64,000 bases of DNA from Akkermansia sp. (lineage in GTDB: Bacteria > Verrucomicrobiota > Verrucomicrobiia > Verrucomicrobiales > Akkermansiaceae). The stretch is taken from NCBI GenBank assembly GCA_030536145.1, contig JAUNQN010000008.1, positions 1 to 64,000 on the forward strand, in the 5' to 3' direction. The first letter of the stretch is position 1, and each line of letters begins with the position of its first letter. The notes under the pieces are model-generated. The model ran no database searches, was not told where the DNA came from, and saw only the letters and a program-made list of their open reading frames with translations. Made by a program: the position numbers and the translations under genes. Shown here one piece after another: positions 60,830 to 64,000 of the stretch.

Positions 60830-62467
60830 TTAGCCCTTCATGCCGGTGATGGTGCCGTCTGCCGTCACGCGGATGTCCTTGGCGGCGGGCTCCTTGGGCA
60901 GGGCGGGCATGCGCAGGATTTCACCCGTGAGCGCCACCAGGAAACCGGCGCCGTTGGCAATCTCGAAATCACGCACCGTGATGGTGAACCCGGTGGGGCG
61001 GCCCACCAGCGTGGCGTCGTCGCTCAGGGAATTCTGGGTCTTGGCCATGCAGACGGGCAGGTTGGTCAGGCCGTTCTTCTCCATGAGCGCCAGCTTCTTG
61101 AGTGCGGGCTTGGTCAGTACCACGGCATCTGCGCCGTACACCTTCTTGGCGATGGTCTCCATGCGCTCCTTCACGGGGATATCCAGCTCATACAGGCAGC
61201 GGAAGGGCTCTGCGGCGTAGTTCTCGATGCTCTCAGCCACAATGGCGGCCAGCTCCTTGGAGCCCTCGCCGCCCTTGCCGAACACGTTGGCCACGGCGCA
61301 GCCCACGCCCTGCTCCGCGCAGTAGGCCTTCACCTCGGCAATCTCCTCCTCCGTGTCCAGGGCCTCGAACAGGTTGATGGCCACGGTCACGGGGCGCTTG
61401 TAGAGCTTGGCGCTCTGGATATGGGCGCCCAGGTTGGCCAGGCCGCGGCGCACGGCCTCCGGGTTGGCGGGGTCCAGCTCCTTCTTGTTCACGCCGCCGT
61501 GCATCTTCAGCGCGCGGATGGTGGCCACGATGACGATGGCATCCGGGGCCAGGCCGCTCTGGCGGCACTTGATATCCAGGAACTTCTCTGCACCCAGGTC
61601 AAAGGCGAATCCGGCCTCCGTCACGGCGTAGTCCCCGCAGGCCAGGGCCATGCGCGTGGCCAGCACGGAGTTGCAGCCGTGGGCAATGTTGGCAAACGGG
61701 CCGCCGTGCACAAAGGCCGGCACGCCCTCCAGGCTGCGCACCAGGTTGGGGTTCACCGCCTCCAGCAGGATAGCCAGCAGGGAGTCCGTCACCCCGAACT
61801 CGCGGGCGTACACGGCCTCGTCGTCGGCGGTAAAGCCCACCACTATGTTGTCGATGCGGTTGCGCAGGTCCTCCACGCCGCTGCACAGGCACAGGCAGGC
61901 CATAATCTCGGATGCCGGGGTGATGTTGAACCCGTCCTCGCGCGGCACGCCGTTGCGGTTCAGGCCGATGGTGATGCTGCGCAGCGCGCGGTCGTTCATG
62001 TCCATCACGCGCTTCCAGGTCACCTTGGTGGGGTCCAGGCGGGTGGTGTGGTAGAACAGCGCGTTGTCAATCACCGCGGCCAGCAGGTTGTTTGCCTGGG
62101 AAATGGCGGAGAAATCACCCGTGAATCCCAGGTTGATGCTCACGCCCGGCACAATGGAGGAGGCACCGCCGCCCGTGGCGCCGCCCTTGCGGCCGAACAC
62201 CGGGCCCATGGAGGGCTCGCGCAGCGCCAGGCACACCTTCTTGCCGATGGCCTGCAGGCCCTGCGCCAGGCCGATGGAGACCGTCGTCTTGCCCTCGCCC
62301 GCCGGGGTGGGGGTCAGCGCGCTCACCAGGATCAGCTTGCCCTGCGCCTTCTTCTCCGCCAGGGCTGCCACATCCACCTTGGCCTTGTCACGGCCGTAGG
62401 GAATCACGTACTTCTCATCTAGGCCAAGCTTGGCCGCCATCTCGCCGACAAATGAAACTTTTTCCAT
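60830..62467 (-). CDS. fhs: Formate-tetrahydrofolate ligase
   Basis: 545 residues. ATP-dependent enzyme making 10-formyl-tetrahydrofolate from formate, feeding purines and one-carbon metabolism. Landmarks: LVSALTPTPAGEGKTTVSIG (P-loop), LREPSMGPVFGRKGGATGGG, the INLGFTGDFSAISQANNLLA block, FNITPASEIMACLCL, and VVATIRALKMHGGV near the C-terminus. An earlier in-frame methionine lies inside the -10 box, so the ATG at 62467 is chosen, seven bases after a TTGCTA-17-TATCAT promoter. The next gene downstream, the thioredoxin-like protein, is probably in the same transcript. Confidence 0.94.
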   Translation of the reverse strand: MEKVSFVGEMAAKLGLDEKYVIPYGRDKAKVDVAALAEKKAQGKLILVSALTPTPAGEGKTTVSIGLAQGLQAIGKKVCLALREPSMGPVFGRKGGATGGGASSIVPGVSINLGFTGDFSAISQANNLLAAVIDNALFYHTTRLDPTKVTWKRVMDMNDRALRSITIGLNRNGVPREDGFNITPASEIMACLCLCSGVEDLRNRIDNIVVGFTADDEAVYAREFGVTDSLLAILLEAVNPNLVRSLEGVPAFVHGGPFANIAHGCNSVLATRMALACGDYAVTEAGFAFDLGAEKFLDIKCRQSGLAPDAIVIVATIRALKMHGGVNKKELDPANPEAVRRGLANLGAHIQSAKLYKRPVTVAINLFEALDTEEEIAEVKAYCAEQGVGCAVANVFGKGGEGSKELAAIVAESIENYAAEPFRCLYELDIPVKERMETIAKKVYGADAVVLTKPALKKLALMEKNGLTNLPVCMAKTQNSLSDDATLVGRPTGFTITVRDFEIANGAGFLVALTGEILRMPALPKEPAAKDIRVTADGTITGMKG

Positions 62468-62474
62468 GCGCGCC

Positions 62475-62503
62475 ATGATACCACATCCCGCAACTGCTAG
62501 CAA
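62475..62503 (-). promoter_or_regulatory. fhs promoter (leaderless type)
   Basis: Minus strand TTGCTA (62503-62498), a 17-nt spacer and TATCAT (62480-62475), with seven bases to the ATG at 62467. Confidence 0.55.
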
Positions 62504-62546
62504 TCCCAATCTGCGGGCCGCACCCGGAAAATCCCGGGGCGGGATT

Positions 62547-63788
62547 TCAGGCTTCCCCTTCTTCCCCCAGCAGCCATTTCAGCACGTTCAGGTGGCGTAT
62601 GCCCTCATAGTGCCCCGGCGTGTAGTCCCGCGTGAGCAGGAATTTGGGGTGGGCATCCTGCACCGCCTGCAGGGGACGCAGCTCCCGCTCCAGCGTGGCG
62701 GGGTCCACCACGGTCTCGCTCACCTGGTAGTAGTGCACCTCATCCCCGCGCACGGCCACAAAATCCACCTCCACGGAAACCCTGCCCCCGCGCGCGCTGT
62801 CCCAGGTGTCCACCTTGCCCACGCTCACGCGGAACCCGCGGCGCAGCAGTTCCAGGTACACCACATTTTCCAGCACATGGCCCGTATCGCGCGCCCCGCT
62901 CCCGGTCAGGAAACGCCGCAGCCCGGGGTCCACCACGTAGTATTTGTTGAGCGTTTTCAGCATTTTCCTGCCTTTCACATCATAGCGGTCCACCTTGTAG
63001 AAGAGGTAGCAGTCACGGAAGGCCTGCACATAGGCCTCCACGGTGGGCACGCTGGCCTTCACGCCGTCGGAGGTCATGGTATCGCTGATTTTCTTGATGG
63101 AGAGCTCGCTGCCCGTGCTTCCGCCCATAAAGCGCGCCAGGCGGTCCAGGCGGCTTACCTCCCGTATGCCGCGGTTGTCCATGATATCCTTCAGTATAAT
63201 GCTGTTGTACAGGTCGGAGAGGTAGCGCTCCGCCTGCACCCGGCGCTCCGCTTCCGGGAAGGACCTCACCTGGGGAAAGGAGCCCAGCTGCGTGTACGCG
63301 GCGTATGCCTCGTCTCGGTTCACGGGTTCCCCCAGGCTGGAGACAAATTCCCGGAAGGAGAGGGGCAGCACGTGGATTTCCACATAGCGCCCGGCGATGG
63401 CCGTGGCCCACTCCCCGGATTGCAGCTTGGAGTTGGAGCCTGTCAGGTACAGGTCCACGTTCCCCTTGTCTGCCAGGCTGCGCACGGCCTTCTGGAAATC
63501 AGGCACGTTCTGCACCTCGTCCAGGAACACGTAGTTCTGTTTCCCTGCCGCCAGCCGCTCCCGTATGTGGGTGTACAGCCGCCGGTAGTCCAGCAGCGGC
63601 TCGTTGTCCAGGTCCTCCAGGTTCAGGCTCTGTATCTGCTCCCGCTCCACGCCGCTCTCCTCCAGCTCCTGCATAAAGAGCTGGAACAGCGTGGATTTGC
63701 CGGAGCGGCGCACCCCGGTCAGTATCTTGATCAGGTTCTGGTCTCGGTAGGAGCTCAGTAGCTCCAGGTATGCGGGGCGGGCTATCAT
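62547..63788 (-). CDS. AAA family ATPase with C-terminal DUF4143
   Basis: 413 residues. N-terminal P-loop domain: Walker A ILTGVRRSGKSTLFQLF, Walker B NYVFLDEVQNV, and a TGSNSKLQSGEWATAIAGR block typical of this family, then a DUF4143 nuclease-like C-terminus (VYLELLRRGFRVSVGK, RVSVEVDFVAVRGDEVHYYQ). Such ATPases are widespread, often solitary, and of unknown role. The start follows a TTGACA-18-TAGGAT promoter, and tandem near-identical palindromic repeats lie just upstream of the -35, suggesting specific regulation. The gene ends 59 nt before the fhs transcription start region. Confidence 0.85.
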   Translation of the reverse strand: MIARPAYLELLSSYRDQNLIKILTGVRRSGKSTLFQLFMQELEESGVEREQIQSLNLEDLDNEPLLDYRRLYTHIRERLAAGKQNYVFLDEVQNVPDFQKAVRSLADKGNVDLYLTGSNSKLQSGEWATAIAGRYVEIHVLPLSFREFVSSLGEPVNRDEAYAAYTQLGSFPQVRSFPEAERRVQAERYLSDLYNSIILKDIMDNRGIREVSRLDRLARFMGGSTGSELSIKKISDTMTSDGVKASVPTVEAYVQAFRDCYLFYKVDRYDVKGRKMLKTLNKYYVVDPGLRRFLTGSGARDTGHVLENVVYLELLRRGFRVSVGKVDTWDSARGGRVSVEVDFVAVRGDEVHYYQVSETVVDPATLERELRPLQAVQDAHPKFLLTRDYTPGHYEGIRHLNVLKWLLGEEGEA

Positions 63789-63805
63789 GGTTTTCTTGCA
63801 CCCTC

Positions 63806-63835
63806 ATCCTACTCCCCCCGCCCTCTCTTTGTCAA
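63806..63835 (-). promoter_or_regulatory. Promoter of the AAA/DUF4143 gene
   Basis: Minus strand TTGACA (63835-63830), an 18-nt spacer and TAGGAT (63811-63806), about 17 nt before the ATG at 63788. Confidence 0.55.
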
Positions 63836-63838
63836 CAA

Positions 63839-63907
63839 GTTTTTCAAGTTAACTTTAAAAACTTGCAGAATCGGGGAGTTTTTAAAGTTAACCTTAAAAA
63901 CTTGCAG
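63839..63907. repeat. Two direct 30-bp repeats, each a near palindrome, upstream of the AAA/DUF4143 promoter
   Basis: 63839-63868 and 63878-63907 differ at two positions and start 39 nt apart. Each has arms AAGTTTTT/AAAAACTT around an AAGTTAACTT-like core. The first directly abuts the -35 box, as expected for an operator. Confidence 0.75.
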
Positions 63908-64000
63908 CCCGTCCGCCGGGTGTGCAAGAAAGCGCGCGTTCCCCATGGAGCGCGCGCTTGCCGGAATATTCTAAATCCTAAATCTTAAATACAAAATCCC
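63908..64000. other. Window-end intergenic sequence with hairpin and CTAAATCCTAAATC motif
   Basis: AAGCGCGCG (63930-63938) and CGCGCGCTT (63951-63959) form a nine-base-pair hairpin. The last 30 bases read CTAAATCCTAAATCTTAAAT and on, similar in style to the AT-rich borders of the S23-type element at 4527-5196, so another element edge may start here. No gene is visible. Confidence 0.4.

Noticed and set aside
1-64000. tRNA or rRNA genes
   Set aside because: No cloverleaf-like sequence with a TTCGANTC-type arm or rRNA-like segment was found by reading both strands.

Overview
The window reads as chromosomal DNA of a GC-rich Verrucomicrobiota bacterium, most likely of the Akkermansia lineage. This is inferred from gene content and style, not from a database match. 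The signs are huge secreted beta-repeat proteins ending in VPEPAS plus a hydrophobic stretch plus Arg/Lys (PEP-CTERM/exosortase sorting signals), no clear Shine-Dalgarno sites before most genes, and housekeeping genes scattered in small operons. No rRNA, tRNA, CRISPR array or prophage was seen.

Layout. 1-12.7 kb is mostly housekeeping: a small PEP-CTERM-like protein, bioA, a lipoprotein, a cysteine-free uracil-DNA-glycosylase-like protein, trmD, a 670-bp inverted-repeat element carrying a four-helix-bundle (S23/IVP-type) gene, prfB with a programmed +1 frameshift, a DJ-1/PfpI protein, purB, an (alpha/alpha)6 glycosidase and mnmG. 12.77-45.1 kb, half of the window, is a tandem array of four giant paralogues (about 1,600-3,460 residues). 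Each has a conserved signal peptide, an S6 (IgA-protease/SPATE-like) serine protease domain with a recognisable His-Asp-Ser triad, a very long beta-repeat stalk, and a PEP-CTERM tail in place of the autotransporter beta-barrel. Copy 1 is cut by one in-frame TAG. Copies 1, 2 and 4 share an almost identical upstream control region.

45.2-54.5 kb is on the minus strand: a tight dnaX-ybaB-adaptor-ATPase-permease operon, a ridA-like and a coaC-like gene, and ssb followed by a Ppx/GppA-type gene. 54.6-64 kb mixes a Tat-exported flavoprotein, an AbiEi-like winged-helix protein, a Fic protein with palindromic upstream sites, an FtsB-like protein behind a spermidine-synthase-like protein, a small membrane protein, a striking array of seven hairpins, a secreted thioredoxin-like protein, formate-tetrahydrofolate ligase (fhs), and an AAA/DUF4143 ATPase with its own palindromic repeats.

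Two themes cut across the window. First, at least seven genes (up to nine with looser spacing) have a sigma70-like promoter whose -10 box ends only 6-9 nt before the start codon, which predicts leaderless mRNAs. Second, the four large proteins look like a surface system in which an autotransporter-type protease and stalk is sorted through the exosortase route. I consider this array and its shared promoter module the most interesting part of the window.
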